Source: Basidiobolus ranarum | Lineage: Eukaryota; Basidiobolomycota; Basidiobolomycetes; Basidiobolales | Direction: 5' to 3' | DNA length: 22,323 nt | Assembly (NCBI GenBank): GCA_040143965.1 | Contig: JASJQH010000188.1 | Coordinates: forward strand, 1-22,323 | In this document: positions 11,201 to 19,891 of the stretch, one piece after another | Layout of the letters: each line of letters begins with the position of its first letter | How positions within the stretch are numbered: the stretch's first letter is position 1 | The notes under the pieces: model-generated | The model's database searches: none | Told to the model about the DNA's origin: nothing | What the model saw: the letters and a program-made list of their open reading frames with translations, nothing else | Program-made: the position numbers and the translations under genes

Positions 11201-12282
11201 ATTCTGATGGGTGGAGTGATCCATATGGCCTGATCTACTGCTTGACCGGGTATCAGGAGCCACACTCACCTGAAGTCATCAAACCTGAACAAGGTGAATG
11301 TTTCAATGTACAAGACGATAAGGTTGATCCGTTAATTATTCGAGGTTTAGTAGGAGAGCGTATCCTACTTTACTTGCATAATGGGCTTCCTAAACATATG
11401 AGTCCTGAACCTTTCCCTATCCCAGTTCCTGCCGATGATCCACATCTTCGAGCTTCGAACAGAGTGTCTATTCATGCTCCGCTCATACAGCATGATGTAA
11501 GATATGATGATGGCAGCAATGTTGGCCGGAATCCAGATTCTACCGTCGGGCCAGGAGAAACAAGAGTATACAGTTGGTTCGCTGATCAGCATTTAGGAGC
11601 TCTTCCACTGCAGGATCATGCTGATGTTCGTAACCATAAGCACCATGGAATAATAGGAGCGCTTGTTATCTTAGATTCTCATCATGTGCCGGATAGGTGG
11701 TATGGTGCTGAAGCTAACATCCACCGACGTTCCCAGTGTGGGTTAGGGGAACTGATATATCAAGATAAAGTGGTTATATTACAATCCGGCCTACGCTTGT
11801 TTCAAAATAATGAACTTAAAGCACCAATTCCCTACGCCAACAAGTCGCCGTATCAGATTCTATCCAACTTTACTGCTCCTGTTCTTGGGGAACAGGGAAT
11901 TGACTTCCAGGATGCGGGATTGAAAGCCATGAACTATCGCACCCAGCCTGCTAGTAGACCTAGTTGGCTGCAGAATGATCAGCCCTCGACCACCGTATTC
12001 CACTCACAGGCGAATGCTCACCAAGTCCTTAATGTTGTCAGCGGTTTGGATAAACCGAGAGCATTATCCTTCCATCTCCATGGTCATACCTGGATGGATC
12101 AATTAAAGTCTCCCGAGCTTGGATATTCTTCTGTCAACAATGCACTCAGTACCGGTTCAACTGTAGCGAATTCCTTTGTAGCTAGCAACAGCACCGGAGA
12201 TTGGGCGTATCGAACCGGAAGCCTAAACGCTGAATACTTAATAGAAAGTTGGGGCATTTTCCGGGTGAGTGCTGAACTATAA
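8272..12282 (+). CDS. Secreted six-cupredoxin-domain multicopper oxidase, MofA/MnxG-like
   Basis: Multicopper oxidases couple one-electron oxidation of a substrate (phenols, Fe2+, Mn2+) to reduction of O2 to water; the substrate cannot be told here. The product is about 1336 residues in one exon from ATG 8272; ATG 8293 is an alternative. A hydrophobic signal segment (about 21-36) ends ASA/F at residue 40, and there are many N-x-S/T sites, so it should be secreted. Six cupredoxin-like domains are suggested by repeated features, each even-numbered one closing with a G(M/N)W(S/G)I.R-type strand. Domain 2 has the L3-like H390-x2-H393-x-H395-G-H397 and the complete type-1/type-3 motif H443-C444-H445...H449...M454. 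Domain 3 has H654-x-H656 (MHVHLVKFDV) and H696/H700-x-H702 (FFHDHLF). Domains 4 and 6 keep only an L3-like histidine motif (SFEMHGM, SFHLHGHTW) and lack the HCH ligand loop. Domain 5 is degenerate. The HxHLxKFD...DG...GWN pattern recalls bacterial manganese oxidases MofA/MnxG more than laccases (from memory). A donor-like GTGAGT lies just before the stop. Confidence 0.88.
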   Translation: MMSNIDSMRYGYHQHGGIRPLMYLVLLLLSSSLLLPEASAFRNTEKARYWDHSSNPYHTERGKSNSRMRQRLIPQTRLYEVAAIPMPIVFNAWGDYDPKGLMFTLEQNLEYLSGLREHVLDLVSQNSTELPMDSLVKPLVLRCNKGDKMYIKFKNYIEGSQVGLHPHIGEYDIDDDGTAVGSNSNILSSFGEEKEYTWPCIHEGTFMISDGGDYDGSDDGTIVHGLFGAIIVEPRGSLWTDPTTGEPTVDGIHVDIHPYPLHGGCPKKDNYYEEDPKYSHPDCPFREFSLFFQDKVGIQNKRPPTADPCKGPDQTGIPRINIFNYRSEPMKNRELALWRKINEGLITDVNGEEQHHSSWLFGDPATPIFRAYAGDPVKYRVIDTGITETHVFHLHGHQWSSGRGDRESTIVDSFSLSPLTTWYVDIHYGAGSRLKTIGDVILHCHLYAHFATGMWSIMRVIDRYEDGTDTYPDGSPIPRLIPLPGRPHPPLKNERQPGFPNFIAGTPGQKSPRVPWPVELFGEIPEGSDYRPATEIEIASMNSDPQIGNTFTLIPTPREVTSHFFNVSIMTRSVEYNKYGWYYPHGHMYAPVEKVQPDPGHPARYDPFTMRVTQKSVAVSQYNNNLPQVINATAFDAQFPRCEAVAHEGEAGMHVHLVKFDVLSSDGASVGWNFISGARYGKYLVNRWWIDDALGHVFFHDHLFANFRQKKGLYGIAPVSPEGSKFYDTVEAKKEQRYTPSAIVVTPKESFREQVLFIGDFTPAFYANGTAIHPPIRNELQDQGIVVMNYRNEPLVERKGLDPSEWFSSKNQYGDPSTTLFEAYRGDNIIVRLVQGAHDKPHSFEMHGMRWQKFNDISKVNVTSQQTIGVSEGFTFRIQADYSAGDHIYKLGGIDDLWIGNWGITRVYDKPQKHLAKIPGSGDMVSSFYHSSSLKNIAQNRYSNTRTSARETSKYKTRVSDVRKYFLTAKRQEIVYNSDGWSDPYGLIYCLTGYQEPHSPEVIKPEQGECFNVQDDKVDPLIIRGLVGERILLYLHNGLPKHMSPEPFPIPVPADDPHLRASNRVSIHAPLIQHDVRYDDGSNVGRNPDSTVGPGETRVYSWFADQHLGALPLQDHADVRNHKHHGIIGALVILDSHHVPDRWYGAEANIHRRSQCGLGELIYQDKVVILQSGLRLFQNNELKAPIPYANKSPYQILSNFTAPVLGEQGIDFQDAGLKAMNYRTQPASRPSWLQNDQPSTTVFHSQANAHQVLNVVSGLDKPRALSFHLHGHTWMDQLKSPELGYSSVNNALSTGSTVANSFVASNSTGDWAYRTGSLNAEYLIESWGIFRVSAEL

Positions 12283-12578
12283 ATCTCAAAGTAATAAATG
12301 TATGAATTGCTATATTACGTGCTTTATATCTGAAATGTATGGAGCAAACAATTTATATAATACTTTATAACACTACTGGTACAACGCACTAGGCCTGAAT
12401 ATAGAATAATTAGCTTTTCTTTGTTAAATGATTTTTACACACCTGTTACAAGATGCAGCCAAAGAAAGATGAAATAACTGTCAAGCAGAGTGAACTTCGC
12501 ACATGTTCATATGTTTAGCTTACTTTTGTGGTCGTTATGTCAACTTTTTGAACTAGATATTCACAACACGAATTGGAT
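12283..12578. other. Spacer after the multicopper oxidase
   Basis: About 300 nt of AT-rich sequence between the oxidase stop and the candidate minus-strand gene. Nothing specific is seen apart from AT-rich stretches compatible with 3'-end formation, for example AATAAATG at about 12293. Confidence 0.5.
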
Positions 12579-13009
12579 TTAGAATGTTATCTTGCTACGT
12601 TCTAAAGTCAAGTTTTGAGAATATGAACTCAACCTGTGGGCAAGTGACATTTTGAAATTGTAGACTTCCCCAGTATTGAATGTGTTGTTCCCGCGAGCTC
12701 CTCTCACTTTGACTACCCATTGGTGCTCACTCCAACATATTGTTATTCTGAATGCCTTTTCTCTGACATAGAATAGTGGTTCAACTTCACAATACTACCT
12801 TAAGATGCAAGCACTGGAAACATCTATATACAGTATACTAAAATTTCCGTAAATAAAGGTATGTACCTATCTATTGAAATATCATCAGATCCATGTTCGA
12901 TATCGTATAAATACCAATCTTTAATCCTTGTGTCGGTTATGCCATCTAAATTTTTTTGGACTAAACCTAGTTTGAACTGGTCATTTCGGCTCTGTTCAGC
13001 TAGAAACAT
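12579..13009 (-). CDS. Candidate small two-exon gene, product unrecognised
   Basis: Reading on the minus strand from an ATG at 13009, an open frame of 57 codons (12839-13009) includes coding-like sequence such as NLDGITDTRIKDWYLYDIE. A short intron of 44 nt (12795-12838, GTATAC...GTAG) would join it in phase to a 72-codon open frame (12579-12794) containing WSEHQWVVKVRGARGNNTF, giving about 128 residues. The second frame has no in-frame start of its own, so it was found only by looking for exons. The intron is shorter than the others in the window and the donor is weak, so the join may be wrong or the pieces may belong to different structures. No signal peptide, membrane segment or known domain is seen. 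It lies between the convergent oxidase and ISY1 genes. Confidence 0.35.
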
Positions 13010-13139
13010 TCATGAGGTTGATTGTTCATTTGGATAAAAATTGGGCAAACAGAACTTCATTTGATGTTACTCGTGCGAGATTGCTTGATCATGGTCCCAG
13101 GAAAATATGCGACTGTAGCCAGTTAATTATAATAGTATT

Positions 13140-14183
13140 TCAATTTAGGTCGTCACTTTCAGAGTCGGACCCATAGGATGACACTAGATTCAACGACTCT
13201 ACACTATTCTGAGTCTAATTTAAAACTCAAATCAATTATCTCTTCGGGATGAATGCCACGATGGTTTGAAGGTTCATTCTAAACGATAACAAAAGTAAAG
13301 CTAATACTTACCGAAGGGCTATCTTTGTGAGTCAAAATATCATTCAACTTGATTTTTTTTCGAAATTCTAACGGTTGATTTTGGTGCTCCTCACAGAGAG
13401 TTGTTACGCTTACTGTTGGTTCTAATATTTTGTTTTCATCTTGCTCTAATACCCTGAGTCTAATGGTAGGTCCTTTGTCAGTATCGAAATCGAGTGAACC
13501 AGCCTCGGAAGTCTCTTTCGCTATTGAATTAAACTCCACACACAAATGAGTAAGAAAAAGACATAATAAATATACGATCCCTCTTACATACTTTCCGTTT
13601 CGAATAGTACTTATGTGCTTCACCAGGCGTACCTATTGTGCTAGGATCCAAGACTTTTACTTTTTTTACAAACCTACATTGAAAAATGTTAAGACTGTTT
13701 ATCAATAGAGCTATTAGTTTTCAAGATTTACCTTTCATACTCTCTTTCCAGGAGTTCTAGCCGCTCTTGAAATTCAGAAATCTTCTTCTCTGGCTACGAT
13801 AATATTTAAAAATAATCTTGGCAGTATAAACTTTACTAGATATACTTACGTAGTTTCGAACCCCTGATAGATGGTGTAAACAGTAACTAATATCTCTTTT
13901 GATAGAGGGAATCCAGTTTTTAATTTCGGAAGCGGTATTCAAGGTTTTCTATTTATAAGTTGATGTCAAACACATGAGACGATTGAAGAATACCACGAAA
14001 AACTTCCTACCAGAGGGGGGCGCTTTTGGATTTTGTCTTTTAAGGCTATAAAGAATAAGTTAAGTTTTGGCTTTATACAAAGTGATATCGAACCAGTAAG
14101 TATCATTTATATGTACATTCTTCTTCCTGTGCTCGTAAAAACCGATTGAGGCCCGAAAGTTGTTTCTCGCTATTTCGCGACAT
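13140..14183 (-). CDS. ISY1: Isy1-like pre-mRNA splicing factor
   Basis: Isy1 is a component of the NineTeen (Prp19) complex in the catalytic spliceosome. Seven exons are inferred on the minus strand: 14183-14117, 14045-14011, 13948-13850, 13793-13732, 13673-13592, 13533-13312 and 13214-13140, all phase-consistent, giving about 213 residues (yeast Isy1 is 235). The N-terminus MSRNSEKQLSGLNRF followed by RAQEEE fits the family pattern M-x-RN-x-EK...L-x-RF...AQ.E closely. It continues as in Isy1 with KRPPL, then an A/E..K-W...I...I helix and a charged coiled-coil (EKKISEFQERLELLEREYE). The region after about residue 100 is divergent, with a possible remnant of the KYYG-like segment (HKYYSKRK). 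The tail is acidic (GSDSESDD), as in many Isy1 proteins. Intron 1 has an unusual GTACAT donor; the other clear donors are GTAGGA, GTAAGT, GTAAAT, GTATGT and GTAAGT. The last intron (97 nt) is the least certain. Confidence 0.8.
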
Positions 14184-14441
14184 GATAATACAACAGTGAC
14201 AAAGAATTCAAGACTCCGCTTCATATTATCATATATTCATAATTACATACGTTCAATTAAACCAACCACTACAATTCTCAATAAACCAAATCTTATAGAT
14301 GTTGGGATAATTACTAATTTGATGAAACATGGGTAATTACTTTCGATTGAAAATTTATTATTTCTATTAAGGAATACATGCTAAATGTTGCAATAATACA
14401 AAAAATCTTCGCAACAAGAGACTATTAAGGAGTTCGTACAT

Positions 14442-15145
14442 TTACAAATCTTCATCTTCTTCAGGAAGAGGCTGGTTGGCAGCAGCCTCTAGTTCTCTGT
14501 TATATTCAGCCATAAGAGCAGGATCAACTTGAACCTCGGGAGGGGCCAATGCGGGAGAAGCGACGAATTCGAGGTTAGGGTTGCCAACCAATTTACGAGC
14601 TAACCACAAGAAAGGCTTCTCGAAGTTGTAGTTGGATTTGGCGGAAATATCGTAGTATTGAAGGTTCTTCTTACGATGGAAAGTGATGGTCTTAGCCTTG
14701 ACCTTTCTTTCCTTGATATCAACCTTGTTACCACAGAGAACAATAGGAATGTTTTCACAAACACGGACCAAATCACGATGCCAGTTAGGAACATTCTTGT
14801 AAGTAATACGGGAAGTGACATCAAACATGATGATGGCACATTGGCCTTGGATGTAGTAACCATCACGAAGACCACCAAACTTCTCCTGACCAGCGGTATC
14901 CCAAGTATTGAAGCAAATGGCACCGAAGTTGGTATGGAAAGTCAAAGGATGAACTTCGACACCAAGGGTAGCAACATATTTCTTTTCGAACTCACCAGTC
15001 AAATGGCGCTTGACGAAGGTAGTCTTACCGGTACCACCGTCACCAACTAATGAAACAAATGTTAGACAATGTAACAGCAGAGATATAACATTTTAAAAAA
15101 ATACCAACCAAGAACGAGTTTGAAAGTGGGCATTTCGGCGGCCAT
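14442..15145 (-). CDS. GSP1: Ran GTPase (Gsp1 type)
   Basis: Ran is the small GTPase whose GTP/GDP gradient drives nuclear import and export through karyopherins and guides spindle assembly. Two exons on the minus strand (15145-15109 and 15046-14442) give 213 residues, close to the 216 of human Ran. The 62-nt intron splits the Val codon just before the P-loop; its donor is GTTGGT, unusual, but the joined protein [15 protein letters not shown] is exactly as expected. Visible motifs are the P-loop GDGGTGKT (14-21), effector [26 protein letters not shown] (62-77), GNKVD (118-122) and SAK (147-149). The acidic terminus EEDEDL matches the DEDDDL-type tail of Ran that binds importins and exportins. 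No CAAX box is present, as expected for Ran. The sequence is intact and looks like the essential housekeeping copy. Confidence 0.98.
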
Positions 15146-15496
15146 GATAGTAATACTCTTGAGAATAAGAAAAGAGACAATGCTCAACTCAGCCAGATGC
15201 TCTCCTTTTATGAGGAAGTTCAGAGGAGGAAAACCCTTTTCTGATGGTCTGGGTTCCCCTACAAATATCACTTTTAAAATACTCAAATATATGTAATCTT
15301 AGTGGATCCCCGGGAGACAATAACAGACTATGGACAATGATTTTAGAACATACTGATTTCCAAGATTCTTATTAAAGCTCAATTGAAAACGTATAGTCTG
15401 TATTGCGATAGTGAATCAGTCCCTCGTCATCCAATTCCTTCGATTTGTTTCGAAAGGGAAAAAAAGAAATTTGTGACACTCGATTTTTTTTGATAT
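15146..15496 (-). promoter_or_regulatory. Ran upstream region
   Basis: About 350 nt between the Ran start and the candidate gene at 15497-15826. It contains purine/pyrimidine-skewed stretches near 15200-15240 and poly-A/T runs near 15460-15490. No clear TATA box at the expected distance was picked out. Confidence 0.35.
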
Positions 15497-15826
15497 TTAC
15501 ATCATGTTTTGAATATATCTCATGCTGATTACCGTGACACAGACATAAATCAAATCAGCATTCCGCAAATTCTGTCTGTACCTTTTTTTAGTTGTAACCA
15601 TCATATTGATAGTACTTATGACTCCACCAATAACGCAGAGGAAGGGTGACTTGGATTTTAGATTAGCATTCCAGAAAGCACTTCCAACCTTGCCTCTTAT
15701 AGAAATACGGACACTATTCAATCAACCAATATTTATTGATGTACAACCATTTCCTGTGTTGTATAAGCCTTGACTTTACATGAACAATGCCTTGGTCGGA
15801 AGAGATAGATCCTTACTGCATTCCAT
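15497..15826 (-). CDS. Candidate small two-exon gene, possible membrane protein
   Basis: From ATG 15826 on the minus strand, a 47-nt exon (15780-15826) would join by a 66-nt GTAAAG...ATAG intron (15714-15779) in correct phase to an open frame at 15497-15713, for about 87 residues. The second exon has a basic segment then a hydrophobic stretch (SPFLCVIGGVISTINMMV) followed by KKRYRQ, which suggests one membrane-spanning helix with positive flanks, and a second hydrophobic stretch (LIYVCVTVISM). Intron size fits neighbouring genes. No family is recognised. It may equally be part of the 5' region of Ran or a chance frame. Confidence 0.3.
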
Positions 15827-16122
15827 ATTAAATTACCACCAAACGGGTGGGTTCTCCAGAGGCGGGGTCTCCAAGTATTTATTAGAAGTGCATCATGAAG
15901 CTAGCACTTGCATCTTACTCCTTCACCTATCTATCTAGGACGCAATCATCATACAGAGAACATGAATGCTGGTATTTTTTATTTAGATGGGGAGATCTTA
16001 GGTTGTGTGAAATAAATGAGACATTCAGTTACTGCAACTTGATTAATGTAGCGAAACAATAAATGGGGAAGAATATGGATTTGTGTTTGATACGGTTTGC
16101 TAGTCAAAGGCAATGGTTGCTC
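15827..16122. other. Spacer between tetraspanin 3' end and candidate gene
   Basis: About 300 nt with no open frame of note. The plus-strand frame at 16063-16254 is antisense to the last tetraspanin exon and is not a gene. Confidence 0.5.
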
Positions 16123-17201
16123 TTAATAAGTCAAGCGAGGTGGTGGATCACGATTGAATTTGTTGTTGATATGGTTCGAGGCCAAAGTACCGATGAATAT
16201 CGTTGCCAATATTGGTACGAGGAGCGTGAAGGCAGCGATAAATATAATCTTTAATGCCATTGCACTAAAGCGATAGAATTTTCCTAGACATCCAGGCAGT
16301 AAACTTCGTAGATAACATTTGTTGCTTAATGCTGCATGATCAAAGGGACCTTTGAATCCACAACAGTGAAGCTAGATGCAACAGGAAGAGTAAGCAAATC
16401 ATGATTATAAATTGCTTAAAGAGCGTTCACTTGTGATTATACTTACATTATTCTGAATGATTATTCTTTCCTGATAATCAAAATTGCGCCATTGATGGCC
16501 AAGTTTGGCTCGCAAATTCCAAAGAGACCTCTTGTAAGCCAAATACCCAACTACCATATACATGACCAGGAGTATCCATAAAATCAAAGTCCAGATTGCA
16601 AGAGCACGACGACTGTTCTTGTATATTCCGTAGTAACCCAATATGGAGTTTGTAAGACCAACAATCCCAATCGCCATGATCAATCCTACCAAACTAGTAT
16701 TGCCAGTGGACAGAACCTCTGCTCGAACATACCCTTCAGATGATATCAACTTATGTAAGTAAACATACCAAAGACATTGAATAGAACTAAATTGTTGATT
16801 GCTAACCTTTGCCGTAAGTTATAATTGCAATGAAAAGGATACACATTGAAATGATAAATAACTATGTTGATGAGAAATGTAAATACAGTGCTCTCTTTTG
16901 TCTGGTTTTGCAAAGGCTAAGGTGATTTTTACCAAAAATTACGTACTAGAGTATTGGCCACAATGAGTAGCCACTTGAATTTCCCCCAACTCTTGATTCC
17001 ACTTTCAGGCTTTGAGTTGTATGCCAGATATCGAGTATTTGCTCTGTTTGAGTCCCTAATTTCTTGATCTATCCCGTTCTGCGTATGGTTGCCATTTGTT
17101 CCCTTTTCTGATGTCGTCGTGGGAAAGAACAAAGTCTCGTTGGTGCTGGATTGATAATTAGATTCCTTCCAGAATTGTGAAAAAGAACTGGTGGTAACCA
17201 T
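16123..17201 (-). CDS. Tetraspanin family membrane protein
   Basis: Tetraspanins are four-helix proteins that organise membrane microdomains; fungal ones (Pls1/Tsp types) act in polarised growth or host penetration. Four exons on the minus strand (17201-16947, 16861-16807, 16733-16447, 16371-16123) join in phase for about 281 residues. A hydrophilic 70-residue N-terminus rich in Ser/Thr/Asn precedes helix 1 (KWLLIVANTL plus LFIISMCILFIAIITY across intron 1), helix 2 (LVGLIMAIGIVGLTNSILGY), helix 3 (LAIWTLILWILLVMYMVVGYLAY) and helix 4 (LKIIFIAAFTLLVPILATIF). The large outer loop begins SLWNLRAKLGHQW and carries the diagnostic CCG (LHCCGFKGPF), cut from the preceding exon by intron 3, plus two further cysteines (NKCYLRSLLPGC). 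The C-terminal cytoplasmic tail is short and Pro rich. The exon 2-3 acceptor was chosen to keep phase (73-nt intron). The long N-terminal extension is unusual for the family. Confidence 0.88.
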
Positions 17202-18052
17202 CTTTGTAAAATTTAAAGTGAAGCTAGCTCAAATTCGTAGCGTAGTTTGATAATTGGAATGTGTAATTTGTAGAAAATATAGAATTGTAGAGTAAGCTCT
17301 AATTGTCGTATCCGTATAACTCAAGTCAGTAGAAATGAGGTATATACACAGATATTGGTTTGAAAACTTGCTAAAGTGATGACGAACTAAAAAAGACAGT
17401 TAGGACGCTGTTTTGGATATCCCACTACGTTCTAGAGTAGAGAAAGAGTTGATTCTAGAGAAATGTAGCTCAGATTTTGTAATAAAATATGAGCAGAGAT
17501 AGCAGGTTTTATTCCTTCCCCCAGTATAGCATGTATGATGCAGCTTCTAGCTCATGCTCTCCACGATCAACCCCAAAGCAAACGTCAATGATTGTTTACT
17601 CTATGTATATATCCATGTTTAAATGCAGCGATAAAGCATCAAACTACACTTTACCATTTAAAGATAACCCCGTAGGAGCCTTGGTACTTACTGTTTCTCA
17701 CTCGTACTTGTATCCATCGTGTTGCTTCTCTCATGTGAAATAGGCTTTGCTTGCCATGATCTGTGTGGTTTGTTAGATGCAATGTAATGCGCTCTTCTAC
17801 TAAGACTGCACGTGTATATCGAGGTATGATTGGATTTCCTCTACAAGATTCAATGAAATATACACCTCTACAGCTTTTATAGCCTCATATATGAAATGAT
17901 TGGGGCAATTTGATAGCATTATAAAAATTCGGTTTCAGATTGTTGAATGTATGCTAAGATTTCTTACTAAATGCCATTGTTGAATCTGTTGATAATACAA
18001 ACCAAGTTCTGAATTCGTGGTTATCTTTTTGATATTCATACTCATCGCTTGA
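17202..18052. promoter_or_regulatory. Divergent promoter region between tetraspanin (-) and unknown gene (+)
   Basis: This 850-nt spacer should contain the promoters of both divergent genes. A plus-strand frame at 17489-17743 is open for 84 codons but has no recognisable composition or domain and is not called as a gene. AT-rich stretches such as TATATACACAG near 17341 could serve the minus-strand gene. Confidence 0.4.
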
Positions 18053-19891
18053 ATGGTAGAAACTAGCGAGCTTCCTGTACTTCCTGACCCCACCGCTTCG
18101 TCAAGTACGCAAACCTCAGATGGACATTGGGTAGAATATAGATTCTCTTTCGAACATAGTACTTTTGAGCTACGTCGATTCTTGAATATGAAACTACGAA
18201 ACAAAGGCGGATTTTCAATACAAATCGAATGCTGTCCACAAGTGGAATACCATATATCTCATAACTGGAATATGTGCGGGTTGGATATTGAGAAGCTTAA
18301 GCAATGGGAGATACAAAGTAACGGGCGTATCATGATGAAAATATCTTTTTTTGCTGTATTATTTGAAGCTCCATCTTAAACAAAAGTACTCTAGTTACAT
18401 CTTTAACTTTTTTTACTATCAGACAGAGATCGGGGAGAGTATTGGTATCAGCTTAATGGGGAATTCTTCACTTGGGAAAGCTCTTGCTAGTTCTGAGGTA
18501 AAACATTTCTTCCAACTTTCGTATATTACTTCCTCCCACCAGGTTCTATTAATGTTTAACCTAGAAATTAATATATTTGGCTCAGCTGTGGAAGATCGCA
18601 GGATGTTCTTGCCAGATATTAAATGAATCTCTCAACGTAAGTTAAGATTATATAAAATTGTTGTGCATATCACCACAGTAACTCCACCTTTCTTACGTGA
18701 ATATTCAAGGAACTTGCACTAATTCCTGACGAATATGCCTTCTCGAATAACATTGATGAGCCAGTGGCATTTCTGCGAGAAATACAAATGACAATCAAAT
18801 TCGTTCAAAGTAATATCCTACTGAATCTTACTGGATTGCTTTTATACTATCATCTTTTTAGTATTATTACTTACAAACTAGTTTAAGAATAGCATCCAGG
18901 AAAAATAAGGCTACTGACGACGATCTTCAAATATTACATTCTGAGGCTATGTACGAGTTCTGGTTGAAAATGTTCAAGAAAGTGATACGAGGAGCCTTAA
19001 TTCCTCTTTGCCCAAGAATATTCCGATTTGGTTACGATAAAGTAAGTGTGCTTCAAATACACTAAACACAAAAATAATTTACACAAGATCACTTATTAAC
19101 AAGCAACATTTATCATTAACTCAATCTCCTTATCGTAGAAATTGACTGCTATCACGAAATGGATACCATCGATAAGCGCATCGTTTGCAAAGATAGCTCA
19201 CCGGAGTACATCTGTAAATTTTCCGATGGTAGGATCTAGTACACCTTTCAGAAAATACGAATAGTGTAGCATGTGAATTCTGTTTTGCATCAGTAAATAA
19301 TCTCATTCAGTTTGATAACTTCTCAGAAACCCAGTGTTGATGCAACTGCTAGAGCTATCTCCGAGAATTTATGGAGAATAGCTCGGAACTCCATTCGAGA
19401 GAAAGATCCGATTGTTAAAGTAAGGCCTACATTTAATTATGTAACTTATGATACACAAATATTTACCATCATCACCTTAACAGCGGTTGGAGTATAAAGC
19501 CATTGATGAGCCCATTCTTGGATCGTCAAATCTCAGTGATAGTCAAAATTCAGGGGACTTACCTTCTATATTATTCTCATTTGATTCGGATTATGAAACC
19601 TTCGAGTCTGAAGATATGCTCGAAACATTTGCCTATTCTACTGATGGCGAAAGTCCTAAATCTGATATATTACCTTCGGAGATTCTAGACTCTGGCTCAG
19701 ATTACTCTATGACAGATAGACAAGATGGCCATCCGGTCCCGATCTCTTCCACGAGCCTAAATTCCCCTTTTCATATTAGCTCAAGCGAAATGGAAAATGA
19801 TATGTTTCTATATGAAGATGAGATCTCCAATATCTTAGATTTTGATAATTCCGATGATTTAATGTCCATTCACTGTTCCCTAGAAACCTAA
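18053..19891 (+). CDS. Unrecognised eight-exon protein with acidic Ser/Asp-rich tail
   Basis: I do not recognise this product. Exons 18053-18355, 18423-18497, 18565-18636, 18710-18809, 18893-19041, 19139-19228, 19327-19419 and 19484-19891 join in phase through seven GT...AG introns (67, 67, 73, 83, 97, 98 and 64 nt), giving about 429 residues. The start was taken as the first ATG of the long first exon; an upstream exon cannot be excluded. No signal peptide and no clear membrane helix are seen. Residues about 1-100 are mixed alpha/beta in character with several aromatics (GHWVEYRFSFEHS). The middle (about 100-295) looks helical with hydrophobic and basic patches (FWLKMFKKVIRGALIPLC). The last 135 residues are a low-complexity acidic Ser/Asp/Glu region (SFDSDYETFESED, NILDFDNSDD) that is probably disordered, of the kind seen in activation domains or adaptors. 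The regular intron sizes and phase agreement across eight exons argue strongly for a real gene. Confidence 0.75.

Noticed and set aside
13279-13311. Alternative 33-nt last intron in ISY1
   Set aside because: It is much shorter than every other intron in the window. The 97-nt choice gives an acidic Ser-rich tail fitting the family.
15304-15314. GGATCCCCGGG, identical to part of a common cloning polylinker
   Set aside because: Only 11 bp match and the flanking bases do not continue a vector polylinker, so it is more likely coincidence than contamination.
17489-17743. 84-codon plus-strand frame in the divergent promoter
   Set aside because: There is no domain, no hydrophobic pattern and no splice connection in phase that could be supported.
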